Program-made: the position numbers and the translations under genes | Shown here: positions 23,601 through 34,806 of the stretch, one piece after another | Layout of the letters: the number at the start of each line of letters is the position of its first letter | Numbering within the stretch: the stretch's first letter is position 1 | Source: Trametes villosa | Taxonomy: Eukaryota; Basidiomycota; Agaricomycetes; Polyporales; Polyporaceae | DNA: 64,000 bases | NCBI GenBank assembly: GCA_002964805.2 | Contig: PUDQ02000043.1 | Span: forward strand, 1-64,000 | Direction of reading: 5' to 3' | Notes under the pieces: generated by a model | What the model saw: the letters and a program-made list of their open reading frames with translations, nothing else | What the model was told of the DNA's origin: nothing | Databases searched by the model: none

Positions 23601-26548
23601 TCAGAATGCGAGGCGAGGCGGCTAGGATGCAGTGGTGAGTACGCCGGCCAGAGTTGCACGAGAGGCGTCTGGCTTACTTCATGGCCCGATTGCCCGTGTG
23701 TCAATGGGTGCACGAGGGCAGGAGGGCGAGTTGGTGCGCCCACGTGCACTTCCGGCACAGCAGGCTTTGCGCGGTCATTTTGGGCCTCGCTATCCACGTC
23801 TGTGGTCGCACGCGCACGCAGAAGGCTACTCGGAGGGTTCTATGAGAAGGTGAGATACATTCCTTGAGGTCCTGTCCTTGCACTAATCTGAACTCACCGG
23901 CGCGTGCCCCGCAGCTAAGACGAACTCGTCTCGCGTGGCGTGCGGCAAGCTTGATTCGCGCCGTGCAGCTGCACTCAGTGGGCTGCCGCCCTGTTTGGGT
24001 CGAGATGGCAGCGGGGAGAGCCTGTCGAGCAAGGTGAGTACGCGCACGTAGCACTGTTTGCGCTCCGCTTCCCCCGCAGGTGTAGAGCGCCACCAGCGAC
24101 GGCCCGAAGTCTTGACGGGACGCTGCGCGGAATTCCGGGCGCGCGGGCTTGCGACGACTCGAATATCGCTGTAAGCGCAAAGGTGCACACCAGGTGCTTC
24201 CCCGAACGGAGTTTCTGCGCGACTGGCTGCTCCGGCTGTCTGTACTCGAGTTAGGTTGTCAGCGGTAAGTCACGGCAGTTGTGCATGGTACTACTAACTT
24301 GCTCTCCCCGCGCGATGCGCTTCCCAGCTTCGTCTCCGGGTGTATCTACTTGCAAGTCGGTGAGCGTTCCTTTCCTGAATATTGCACGGCCTGTATTGAC
24401 TGACCTCCTCCCGGCGGACGCCAGCGCTGCGCTGCCTCGCAACGAACCTGCAAGCGTTAGGGGCGCAAGCAGCCCATCCCAAGCCACGATGACCGGTCTG
24501 ACCACGCTTAAGGGCGCCCTAGGACTTGAAGTACGTCGTCCGTGCCCGGCGCGCGGCAACCCCTACGAGCTTCGGCGGTGGCCGTCTCTTGCATTTTACT
24601 CGCAACGAGGTAAGCGTTCAGTTCCTGCGTCATTTGCGGTGTCCGTTTACTTACCTGGGCGCAGCGCACGACGCACACACGGCGGCGCATCCTCCCATGT
24701 CGCCTGACAGGAGGGAGCCCGCAGCCCGGTTTCCGCGGCCGAACCGGGGTGCTCATTCTCGCAAGCGCGCCCGGACTCCCTAACGGTGTGGTCTACGCGG
24801 CGTCTTCCGGCGCTAGTTCGAGCGGTGTCGGTGGCTCAGCGCTCAGCGCTCAAGTCCTGCTCACAACGAAGTAAGCATCCGATTCCGGCGACGTCAGTCT
24901 ACTTACCATCCCACAGCGCTCGCGGCAGCGCATTCTTCCGCTGTGGTAGTGCGGCGTTGCTGACGCGTATAGACGATCGCGAGCCAAGGAGGTTCAACGC
25001 CCCCGAGGCGACAAGGCTCAAGCGCCCGCGCAATCGCGATCACGAGCGTTCGCGAAGCGCGTCAAACGCGCGACGCGTCAACCCGAAACACGCGACGCGT
25101 CAAGCTTCCGAAGGTGGCGCATGGGGCGCGACGTGGAACGTGCTACGATACGCTCAGTCTCTTTCCTCCATCTCTGATTCCCTCTCTCAAGCTCTCGGAC
25201 TGGACTGTTGCATCCGACCCGCTCGCTCTCGGTTTTCATCATACTTCCCCTCCCTACAGCATACCGGCGGTCGACAGGAGCAACGCGCCGAGGTCTGGAG
25301 GACGGTAGGCCGCAGACGTCGACGACACGATCTCCCGCTGTCGAAGCGGGGCGACAAGCGCACGTAAATCGGAGACGTGTCGTCCGGGTCGACGTCGCGC
25401 CGAGAAATACCTTCGAGATCGACGCGCCGCGCGAGTGCCGGCATTCCGGGTACGTTTCACTTTCGTCAGGACTACTTTCGGCTTCGAATCGAACATACGA
25501 ACACGCATGTAACTTATCGAGAAGCGCATTGAGGCCCAGACCAAGAGCACGGTCGTGGAGCCGCGCGTCCTGTACTTATAGGCGAGGTCCCCCCGTCGAA
25601 TGCGACCCTAGGTTCTTTCCCCTCCCGTTGACCCACACTCGCGTGCGTCCCGGTCGTCTTCGTCTCGCTTCTCCGCCTCTCCGCCTCCGCTCGCGAGGTC
25701 GAATCGAATCGACGCGTACTCGTGAGTTCCGAATATCCGTCTATTCGCTAACTACCCTATTACACGCATACATTCGTCTACGGACGAGGCGACCTCTCAG
25801 AACCCCCGAAGCCCGATAAAACCGCCCATACCGCACTCTCCTCCACACCGCGTAGAGGGCGTACTGATGAGGCCTGTGGCCGCTTGACCGGAACTGGAAG
25901 CTGTTCGCGGCTGCGGGCGTGCTCGAGCTCGCCGCACATCGCCTGCACGGCGCAGGGACTTCCGGCATGCTGTGGTGGCGCCGGCGCCAGTCCTGCTCGT
26001 GACGAGGTGAGCATTAATTTCCGGCGGTGCTCGGTGCTCGTCGACTAACTTTGGAGCAGCGGATGGTGTAGGCGCGGAAACGCCCACGGACCTGCCAAGC
26101 TCGGGAGCGACGCCGTCAGTGCGAGCGGCGGCGTCTTGGGCTGCTGGAGGTCGGGCCACGCTCGCGGCTTCGTTTCGGGAGCTGTACTCACGGGGAGGTG
26201 AGAACTCAATCCCGCGGTCTCCGGCGCGTTCGTTGGCTTACCTTCGCGCAGCGCACGCTGTGGACGCATGCGTGCGCTCAGCCGTCTCAAAGCTGCACCC
26301 CAAACGGCCGGCTCGCCTTCGAGAGCGTCGAGGGAGCAGCATTCCGGCGGCGTCCTGGACTGCTGGTGGCCGGCGTGTCGTCTGCAGTTGGGTGCAGTGG
26401 AGTGCAGCGGCATCGGGAGCGCGCAGGGTGGCGGAATCGTGGTGAGTCGATGCTGCAGCCTGTCAGTATTCGGCCGGCTCACTTCCGCAGCGAGGTGAGT
26501 ACTCCATCCCGCGGCTTCCGGCGCGTTCATTAGCTTACCTTGGCGCAG
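20692..26548 (+). other. Run of at least fifteen plus-strand intron-like segments
   Basis: Repeated segments of about 45-65 nt each begin GTGAG or GTAAG, contain a CTGAC, CTTAC or CTAAC branch-like motif, and end in CAG or TAG. Examples: 20692-20751, 21176-21232, 22245-22305, 23364-23425, 23850-23914, 24034-24079, 24265-24327, 24360-24424, 24610-24664, 24871-24916, 26007-26059, 26198-26251, 26443-26490 and 26495-26548. Intervening exon-like stretches are mostly 30-300 nt with some longer gaps, GC-rich, and open in several frames on both strands. Several modules resemble each other (compare 26190-26290 with 26487-26580). This could be a fast-evolving multi-exon gene, a spliced non-coding RNA or an array of duplicated exon-intron modules. 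No protein family is recognisable. Confidence 0.45.
20904..20955 (+). repeat. Short tandem duplication including a splice-donor-like motif
   Basis: The phrase GAGTCGGGAGACACGGTGAG, followed by a short GC-rich link, occurs twice in direct succession, duplicating the putative donor. Confidence 0.75.
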
Positions 26549-26860
26549 CGCACGCTGTGAACGCATGCAAGCCCAACTCGCTGTAGAAGTACAGGGTGAG
26601 CCTGCCGTTCCTGTACGCAACCGTCTGCGATTTGACTGAGTTAGTAGATGCAGATAGCTCCCCAGTAATACATCTCTCAACTTGTGGACGTGTCCTTGCT
26701 GTTTTTCCCCTCTTGATGTGGCTCGCGAAGCTGAGGCATGGTGGGAGGAAGGAAGAGGCAGTAGATAGAAGCCGGGAGACAGGCGGCTAGTATGCTCTAG
26801 AGCGCTTGAGCGCTAAGGACGTTACAGAGAGTCACTGTAACGGGTACCCATGACGCCCCC

Positions 26861-27363
26861 CCTCAGGTAGGACCCAGGAAAGTACACCAAGAGCTCACAT
26901 CCGATTTTGGTCCATTTTGGGCCGTTTTCGGGGGTCCCAGATGGACCGGTTTTCGGGGATTTTCACGTATCCTGCGGCCTGCGGCGCCGGTTTCGGGGCT
27001 TCAGGGCATGTAACATCGCGTTAGGCGCCCATTAAACGCGCAAAAAATCGCCTGCTTGAGAGCTCGATTCGGCCCCAAAAACCGTTTTCGCGACTACGCC
27101 GGCCGATAACAGCTATTATCGGCGTGAGCGGCGCTCACCCGCCGGTTCCATCGCATAGGCCCCTCCCGACGGGCCGAGCCAGGCGTACTTTCGGGGGTCC
27201 GGCACATATCTCTCCGAGCTGACCCCGGTTTTCGGGATGCCAGAAGGGCCCCTCCGGGGCCCATTTTCGGGGGTTTGCATGTAACTTTTCGCCATTTTCG
27301 GGCCCGTTTTCGGGGATTCCGGGATGTGGGCTCTTGGTGGGTTTTCCTGGGTCCTCCTCAGGT
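26861..27363. mobile_element. MITE with 8-bp target-site duplication
   Basis: Element 26869-27355 (487 bp) is flanked by the direct repeat CCTCAGGT at 26861-26868 and 27356-27363. The two ends form inverted repeats: both begin AGGACCCAGGAAA and continue with ACCAAGAGC(T/C)CACATCC after a short mismatch. The interior is rich in TTTTCGGGG-type motifs in both orientations. There is no coding capacity. An 8-bp duplication fits the hAT superfamily, though other groups (P, KDZ-type) also make 8-bp duplications, so the superfamily is inferred. Confidence 0.85.
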
Positions 27364-27649
27364 AGACTATGGTCTTAGTGGCAGGTTCTGTGGCTGTTGA
27401 CCTATTTTAAACACCTTTGATCACTACTGGGCCCGCTATAAGCCAGAATTCCAGGAGTTCTACTCGGCCGGACGCACTGGATAAATCAGCGTGACATGCC
27501 GTCGTTGACTTTCAGTGGGCGCTCCCCACCATCACACTTGTTACTCTGTGACCGAACGCGTCGAACGCGTCGAACGCGATGGTTGCAGTTTGTGCCGCGC
27601 GTGCATCTACATCTCCTGCTCCTCTTCCTGCTCCCTCACATCATGCATC

Positions 27650-29903
27650 ATGCCTGAACTAGATATACTATAGGGCTTCGAGTATCTCACAAAGCAGATG
27701 CAGCGCGAATGGAGTAAATACCACGGGGAGCCTATGCAGGGTGCGATCTACTACTGGCCCCATGCTTATTCAAACGTGTTTGCACTGTCTAATAGCACAT
27801 ATTCTTTCCAGCTACCATTGTCTTGTACCCTCGCGCGTTTGCTGTGGGCACTGCCAAGAAAGATTACATCACCTGCACTGTGGACGATCGCCCGGAGTTC
27901 GACTACATCGACGCGCTTGAGCCTTCCCCCTCCGACTACACGCCGGACCAGTTCGATTTGGAGCGGTCTAGGGGGCAGGCGTACGAACACTACCTCAAGC
28001 CCCTGGATCCGGGCGAGCTTTTTGTCAAGGCTCGCGGCAAGGAGATAGTCTTCGCTGCTGGCAAGGTAGCTAGTTTCTAGCATGTTCTAACAGTAAGCAT
28101 TGTTAACACTCTTGCCAGCACGTCATACGGGTGCATTTTGGGCTGGAAGGGACGATGATCATCCTCCGCACCTCCGACTATCGGAGGATCGTGGCGCAGG
28201 ACTGCCCTGGCAACAACACCGACAAGCGCAAGGCTGCTCAGATGCGCAGCTTCATGGTTCCCCCAGACCTCACTGTCCCCGGTGCGCGCAAACTCAGCAA
28301 GAAAGGGCAGAGCTTGGCCATGTTTGCAGCCGTTGTTGGTGAAGAGCAAACCCTTGTCATGGTCGATCACAACCGTCTCCTGCGCATCCACGTCATGAGC
28401 CTATCAAGGTCATGGACACAGGAGGACGTAGAGCCCGACTCTCCGGTGCGTATCTCCTTGGTCTTCTGTTGAAGCTTACTCAACACCTACATGTGTAGCT
28501 GTGGCCTAAGTTATGGTCCGCGAATCACGGGCCTGACTGGATCTATGAGACGCCTAAAGCGCAGGCTGCTCTGGACGAATGGCGGGCCTCCGTGCTTGCT
28601 GCGCGTGACGAGGCCCGAGACGCGGCTGTCGTAGAGGCAAATACTCCAGTGGAGAGAGGAAAGAAGGCCGGCAAGAAGGGGAAGAAGGGTAAGAAGGGTA
28701 AGAAGCGACAACTCGTTGAGGCATCCCTCCTCGACGTCATGTGCAACCGACAAGAGAACTTCAACGGCTTGGGCCAACACACGATCCAAGACCTCTCCCA
28801 TCTCCTCATGCTCTGGCCTGCGATACCGCCCTCCGCCATCTGTGAGGATGATGACCTGTTCTCGCACTTCCGGGCTGGTCTTCCCTCGTACGCCTTGCAG
28901 TATATCTCGCCGTCTTATCGCACACGTTGCCTCTCCACCCCCAACGCAGAAGCACCTCTAGCGTACCACTACCAAAGCGACAGGAACTATCTGAATCAGT
29001 ATCTCAAGGTATACCGCAAGAGCAGTGTCCGGATGATACGGGATGAGTATAACGAGTTCGCTCGGCGCGGCTTGTTCGATCCCATGCATACGATTGGCAT
29101 GTCCCCGTCTCTTAACCTGGCGTCATCATACACCTGACCTGTGGCCAAACAGGAGCTTCTTACGTCGTCGCCAAGTCCCAACTTATCGAGGTAGACTACA
29201 AGGACGTTCAGGTGTGGCAGTACACTGAAGGAAAGGACCCCATATACACGGTCATTCTGGCCAAGCGGCCATCGCACTGGCGTTACAGCAGTGCGTTACC
29301 GGTGCGTCCCAACGTGCACTCCTGCGACACAAGCACAAGTTGAGCTTATCTAATTATGCAGGTACTAGCCAAGGACGCTCGTCACGCCGGCTTCTCAACA
29401 ACCATCGGACCTGCTTCATTCCATGCTTTCAAGCAGAACCAGCACGACTGGCGCGCACCAGGCAAGCCCGGGCGCAAGGCCATTGTGAGTGACTCTTCAC
29501 ATTCTCCCGCTACGATATTTCAGACCTTCCTTAGATTCGTACCGGCAAACGCGGCCGCCCCGCCAAGGCTTCGCCGAAGATAGGTGACTTGCGGCAGCGT
29601 GCTTCAAGCGGCTTAGCGTTGTATGAGAAAAACAAGGCCCGTGCTACGTTGGACGATGAGCAGCCAGCCAAGCGCATTCGGACCAACCGCTCCAGTGGTC
29701 TCACTGTGAGCGACCGGGTGACTCGATCGGGCGGTACGTTCTTCAAGCGTACACGCAGGCCAGGAATATACTCATGTTGTTCGGCAGCCTCAGTTTCGTT
29801 GCCTGCAGCTCCTCCAGCCTCGGTGCTGTTGCCTGCTGCCCCTCCGAACGACTTGCTTTCAGATCCCAACCTCATAGTGATGAAGTGCGAAGAGGACTCT
29901 TAG
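27650..29903 (+). CDS. Hypothetical multi-exon protein, paralogue of 18490-19449, with a stop at codon 8
   Basis: By comparison with its paralogue, exon 1 is 27650-27740 (91 nt), exon 2 27812-28065, exon 3 28119-28445 (327 nt) and exon 4 starts 28499; phases agree. It contains LYPRAFAVGTAKKDY, GKEIVFAAG, VHFGLEGTMIILRTSDY, AAVVGEEQTLVMVDHNRLLR and LWSANHGPDWIYETPKAQ, then a Lys/Gly-rich stretch (KKAGKKGKKGKKGKK) at 28660-28710. Later exons read SYVVAKSQLIEVDYKDVQVW (29157 on) and VLAKDARHAGFSTTIGPASF (29360-29483). The last exon has an AT-hook-like GKRGRPAK and ends at 29903. Codon 8 of the ancestral frame is TAG (27671-27673); translation from the next in-frame ATG at 27698 would avoid it. 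The exon 4/5 junction is unresolved, so this may be a young pseudogene. Confidence 0.55.
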
Positions 29904-30959
29904 TGAACTCTCGAATATTGAATCTATTGTCTCAATACGGCCTACACAGAACACCGAGAGCAACGCACATTGATAGGTACTACAGGGACTACTAGGACCC
30001 GTATTCGAAGTACTCAGTGACCGTGTTCTCGCTGTCTCGTGTGCTCATCGCTCATTAGCACCGTCGTAAGATAATAACACGATAACCCGCACAGTCCATG
30101 GCACACCGCTAAATTGCATGCTGTTCCCGCGCATGAGCGGGTGCGAAGGAATGTGACGCGGCCGTGAGCCTGGGGCCGCGCGCACTGAGATATCTATAGC
30201 GTCTATCGCAGAGGAGGTCCGTCCCGCGGACGTCTTCCTGGAGGAGGTGTGCGTTTGTCGCTCCCCGCACCCTGTGGGGGGTGACGAAGCTGATCGGTGA
30301 AGAGGGCAAGGGGCACGCGGCGTTTGCGGTGTACATAGAAGCACGTAGTTTGCGCAACGGACTCTTTCGAGGGCGGGCTAGGAGACATCGTTGGGGCGCC
30401 CACCGGGTGCGCCGCATTCCAAGTCGACGTACGAGGCTTGTTCGCGCGCGCTCATATGTGGTGGTGCGCACATTCTCCATGGGTTGTGTGCGCGTGGAGA
30501 GTCCGCTGCCATGGTCCACGGAAGGAGCGACGATAACGAGGTCATGGTGACGAACGAGCGAGCGCACGGCGACGCTACTTCTCCGCCCGCCCGCGGTTAC
30601 CGCAGCCGCCGCGGCCGTGTGCATCGCCTCTCCCCCTCTCCCCCTCGTCCAGGAAGCCCGCAACCGCTCCGCGTCCGAGAACGCTGCCTGGTCCTCGGGC
30701 CTCCACCCCTGCCACGTCTGCTCGCCCTCGTGCTTGACCGGGAGCGGCTTGATGTTCGCCTCCCTTTCCTCCTCAAGCGTCCCTGCCCCCGCCCTACGCT
30801 CCAGCCATAGGAGTCCCGTTGGGGAGCATGGGCAGCACCAGCGACGACAGGTGCAGCGGGTGCACCAGCGCCGCCAGCGCCCAGGGCGAGCATGGCATCG
30901 AGGAACGCAAGCTGCTCGAGATGAGGCCATTGGAACCGTACAAGAACACGTCGCTCGCG
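29904..30959. other. No supported gene
   Basis: GC-rich, with overlapping Arg-rich frames on both strands (30109-30930). Some of this could be the decayed 3' part of the adjoining minus-strand WD40 pseudogene, but no motif identifies it. Confidence 0.35.
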
Positions 30960-32700
30960 TTGCACTGGCCGCGAACGCGGGCGCCTAGGCCGGCCCGGGT
31001 GGCGGTCCTCGATCTTGTGCAAAGGCACGTCGAGGCGGCCGCTGCTGACGAGCGCGTGGTAGCCCTCGCCGGAGAGATGGAGGGCGAACTGGTGAGAGAG
31101 ATTATAGACGACGCGCGGGAGGATGCGCGATGGCTTGGAGAATGTACAGAGCTCTACACGCCCAAGCCTCCTGATGCCATATGATATCAGCACAATCGCG
31201 AGTCAAGATCTAGGAAAGAAGAACACGCACTCTCTCCCCGCCCGCCCTTGCCGCTTTCAGGCCCTGCCGCACCTCCGGCCACCGCCGCCCCCAAGGCTCC
31301 ACATCTCCATCACCACGCTCTGCCTCACTACGACCTCCTTCGAATGCTCCATCATCCGCGTTAAGCCCGACAGCGTCCTTGGCGAGGACGCCGCCATGTT
31401 TCTGCTCGGCGTGCTCACGCCCAGCAGGGAGATGCTCATCTCGCCCGCGTTGGGGATGCTCACGCCGAACTGGCTGTGCTCCACCGACGGCCACTTGACA
31501 ACGATCTGCTGGAGCATGAGCGTACTGTTGGCGCGATTAAACACCAGCAGGTCATGGGAGTGTGTCGGGCGCTGCGGGCGCTGCGCGGGCGAAACGAGCG
31601 ACACGCGCGGGCTGGACTGGACGCTGGATGGGGACGAGGACAGGGAGAAGTACACGGGCGGGAAGAGCGACGCGGGCAGTGCGGTGTTCGCCGGGCGCAT
31701 GAACGTGAATGCCGCGGAGGCGCAGTCGAGTAGCACCACGCGGAGGCGCACGCGCACGAGCGGGCCCAGTTCGGTGCTCGTCGAGACCTACTACGGATCC
31801 CCTCCATCAATATCACAACGGAATCGAAACACAGATAACGACTTACCAACTCCTGTGCATTAATGAGCCTCTGTAGCAGATGAGTACTCCCATCCGGCCG
31901 CCCTGCTCCAGGATGCACCGCGAACACGTGCACTGCGCTCTTCCTCGTACCCATCGCAAAGCACAACTTATTGTGCGCTCATGCCATGCCCTCCACGACT
32001 GCGCCCCTGCGCCCGAGGCGCCGCGGACGCCTTCAAGTGCGCCGGCGCCTCCACCTCCGCGCTCGAGCTTGAAGATGCATTGAAACGGGGTTTTGGGCGA
32101 GTGTGCGGGACGGCAGACGCGTGGAGCGGGACGGCGCTGCAAGACGCGCACGGCATGTCCGTCCTTTCCACACACTGCGAGGCTTGTGTGGAAAGGCCGA
32201 GATCCGCAACTCACTCAGCGCGCCCAGCTTCTTGAGCCGCAAACCTGGCTGCGACCTCCGGGTTTCGCAGGTGACTGCTCTAGAAGCGGCAGCAGTTATC
32301 GGGTCAGGGCGCCGGGCGGTCGGGAGAGAGGCGCGGTGTATGCAAGGAGGCGGTTAGATAGTGCGTATATGGGGCGTGAGCGGGCGGGCGTTGGTGTCTC
32401 CATGTCTGGGTTAGATTTTACATTGATGGGCTTCGCTGTGATTGGTGATGATGCGGCAGGGTATGCGAACGAACTAGCGGGGCGAGTGGGATAGTGTACA
32501 GGTCGCGACTGTATATGCTGAGGGGATATGAATCGTGGGTGGGTTGGATGTTTCTGCGGCCATGATCCTAGCGGGGACTTACAAGGGTAACAAACCATTC
32601 CGGTAGGACGCCCGCAGATTGACCGCCGCGCTGCACTGCAGGCCGGTCAGGTTCAGGAGCTCCACGACTGAGCCCAGGTTTGCCCAGTCCCAGGGCTGCA
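30960..32700 (-). pseudogene. BCAS3-like WD40 protein, degenerate
   Basis: Minus-strand pieces occur in the order expected for fungal BCAS3-family proteins, which are WD40 beta-propeller proteins linked to autophagy (role by family knowledge). The pieces are DWANLGSVVELLNLTG (about 32690), PIYALSNRLLAYTAP (about 32350), AMGTRKSAVHVFAV with GRPDGSTHLLQRL (about 31870-31965), HDLLVFNRANSTLMLQQIVV (about 31550), GLTRMMEHSKEVV (about 31370) and LCTFSKPSRILPRVVYNLSHQF (about 31130) with GEGYHALVSSGRLDVP. A TGA at 31979-31981 falls where VVEGMA should continue into a Trp and AHNKLCFAMG, a likely Trp-to-stop change, and other blocks are out of frame. No intact model could be built. Confidence 0.6.
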
Positions 32701-33356
32701 TCCCCGTCCTAGCATAAGTACTTTGGACCTATACAATGCGTCAGCCTTACACATATCACAGTGCCGCGCTTAGTACGCACCTCGGCTTTGCATGCTCGAC
32801 GCCGGGATATCGCGCTCGTCACCTCGAATGCGCCGTCCTCCTCCAATCTTCGCCGGTAGACAACACCCCGCGCACCCTGCGCCCTGCCTAGTGCTCGCAC
32901 CTAATTAGCGCGGCATGAGCCTCCCACGAACGAGTTAGCGTGCGACATTTTAGAAGACATCTGGCTACTCATCCTCATCGAGCGCTCGCGCCGCCGCCGC
33001 CTTGAGCTCGAGAACCAACCACCAAGAGGAGCGGAAGAGCGTGATGGAGGAGCACGGCGGGCGCGCATCGCGACGTCGCTTGTCGTGTTCTTCCAGGAGA
33101 GTGAGCGTGCCATCTGGATTCCGCAATCGCGCGTAAGACGATTGCTCCCTGGTTGCTTTCTTCGGTACTGCATAGTTCTGTTATGTATAACGGCCTCGGA
33201 TCGAGCTGTGCTTTTGCGAAGTGTGCGGGATGCGAGGGCGTGTAAGTAGGAGAGGAGGAAATGGATCTCGCCTAGGCAGCCATGGCTACCTGTCAGCGCT
33301 GTCAGCGATGTCGATCCGACCGATGACAGTCCGATGACCCGACCCCGGGCGCTTCA

Positions 33357-33628
33357 TACTGTACCATTTCGATCAATTCGGCAGGGCTTGTGACCCGTGA
33401 CACCACCAAACGGCCCGACGGATTCGTCGGCATCGACTCGAGGTTGTGACTGCCGGCCGGATTTCGTCGAATGTGGGCGCGCGTCAGCGCGCCGGAGCTC
33501 TAGCGCCCATAAGCGCCTGGAGGTCACTTCCGGCATCCGGCCAAGTGACCTGTGACGCGGCCCAAAAATTCGGTCGGCGCGGGTCCCTGTGACCCGTGAC
33601 GTGCCGAATTGATCGAAATGGTACAGTA
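33357..33628. mobile_element. Short TA-flanked MITE
   Basis: Element 33359-33626 (268 bp) has inverted ends starting CTGTACCATTTCGATCAATT, perfect over about 25 bp. It is flanked by TA at 33357-33358 and 33627-33628. The motif TGACCCGTGAC occurs near both ends. No coding capacity. A TA target and short inverted repeats fit the Tc1/mariner group. Confidence 0.8.
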
Positions 33629-34806
33629 TATCACTGCTTGCTATCCTCGCAGGACGAGCTGTGCTGCTCTGCAGTACGATGTTTTTGCGGAATTCAGTAC
33701 TCTGGCATAGAAAGATTCGTGCTGGGTAGCTCTCTGCACTTAGTAATTTATGCCTCGGAAGTTCGGAGCGGGCGCCAGATTGACCGGGAAGCGCCAAACG
33801 AAAGCCTCTGAGGGTACATTGATGATTGCCTTGCCCTGAAAATATCAGCCTACGCTGAGAGCTTGACGGTATTAGTGAATATCATGCAGATCTGCATCGG
33901 CGGTGGCAGAAGACCGATCAGGAAACTCGCGTGGTGCGGTGGCTGGTACGGGCGCTTTGAAGCTGATGCGAAACGGATGCCATACAAATGAAGTACTTAC
34001 AGTGAGAACACTTCCCTGGCGGATACAGCTGTGACTGCGGGAAATGGAAATGGAAGGAAGTCGTTGGGCGGGGCATCCTTGGCAGCGAGGGCGCGCGTTT
34101 CCGGATCTGGAAGTAGCGGGCTCACTGAGCCCGGTTCACAAGGTCCATGTATTTCCTCGGTGAGCGTGCAGCGCGACAAGGGCTGACAGTACAAGGGAAC
34201 TCTATGTTTGTATCTCCCGGGTGAAACCTGTCTCTTTTGTCATCAGGGTTATAGTGAGCACCGTCGCCTCAGTCGATACATTCGAGAGGAGCGCAATGAA
34301 AGCAAGTACAGCGAGTTGCAAGTCAACACGGTATCTGTTATATACAATTCGCAATATCCGGGCGACTACTAGCAGACTGAGTTCTACATGGAGCTTGAAG
34401 CTCAACCTTCGCATTGCATCCACGTCTACTGCACAGCTACTGCTCCTCGAGGCTCACCCGCCGTTCGATGCGCGATGGCTGTTCGCTCCACCTCTTCCTT
34501 CTGCTTGAGGTCTTCCCTTGGTGACGGGCAAATTCTTCCATCACACGCGTGAGGACAGCGCTCGAATCTGAGAATGCGTTATGAGTACGATGTCATGGAA
34601 TCCGGCGGCTGCGGCCTTACCATCGACGTCGATGGACGAGCTGTTCTGAGTGAGAGGAGTGCGACCGGCTCGACGGGTACAAAGCGGTCGCCGGCGGCGG
34701 CGTGCGCATCCTGCCGCGGTAGCTGGACTCGCTCACGGGGGACCCGTCCGTGTTCAAATCCAGGTAGCGTCTCCCTTGCATGTTGGGCGAGCGTGCTGCG
34801 GCAAGA
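33629..34806. other. No supported gene
   Basis: Short frames only. An intron-like GTGAGC...CAG signal near 34250 and minus-strand frames (34202-34423, and 34617-34973 overlapping the next gene) are not enough to call a gene. Confidence 0.35.

Noticed and set aside
34750..34770. GTTCAAATCC resembling a tRNA B box
   Set aside because: No A box at suitable distance and no cloverleaf could be drawn.
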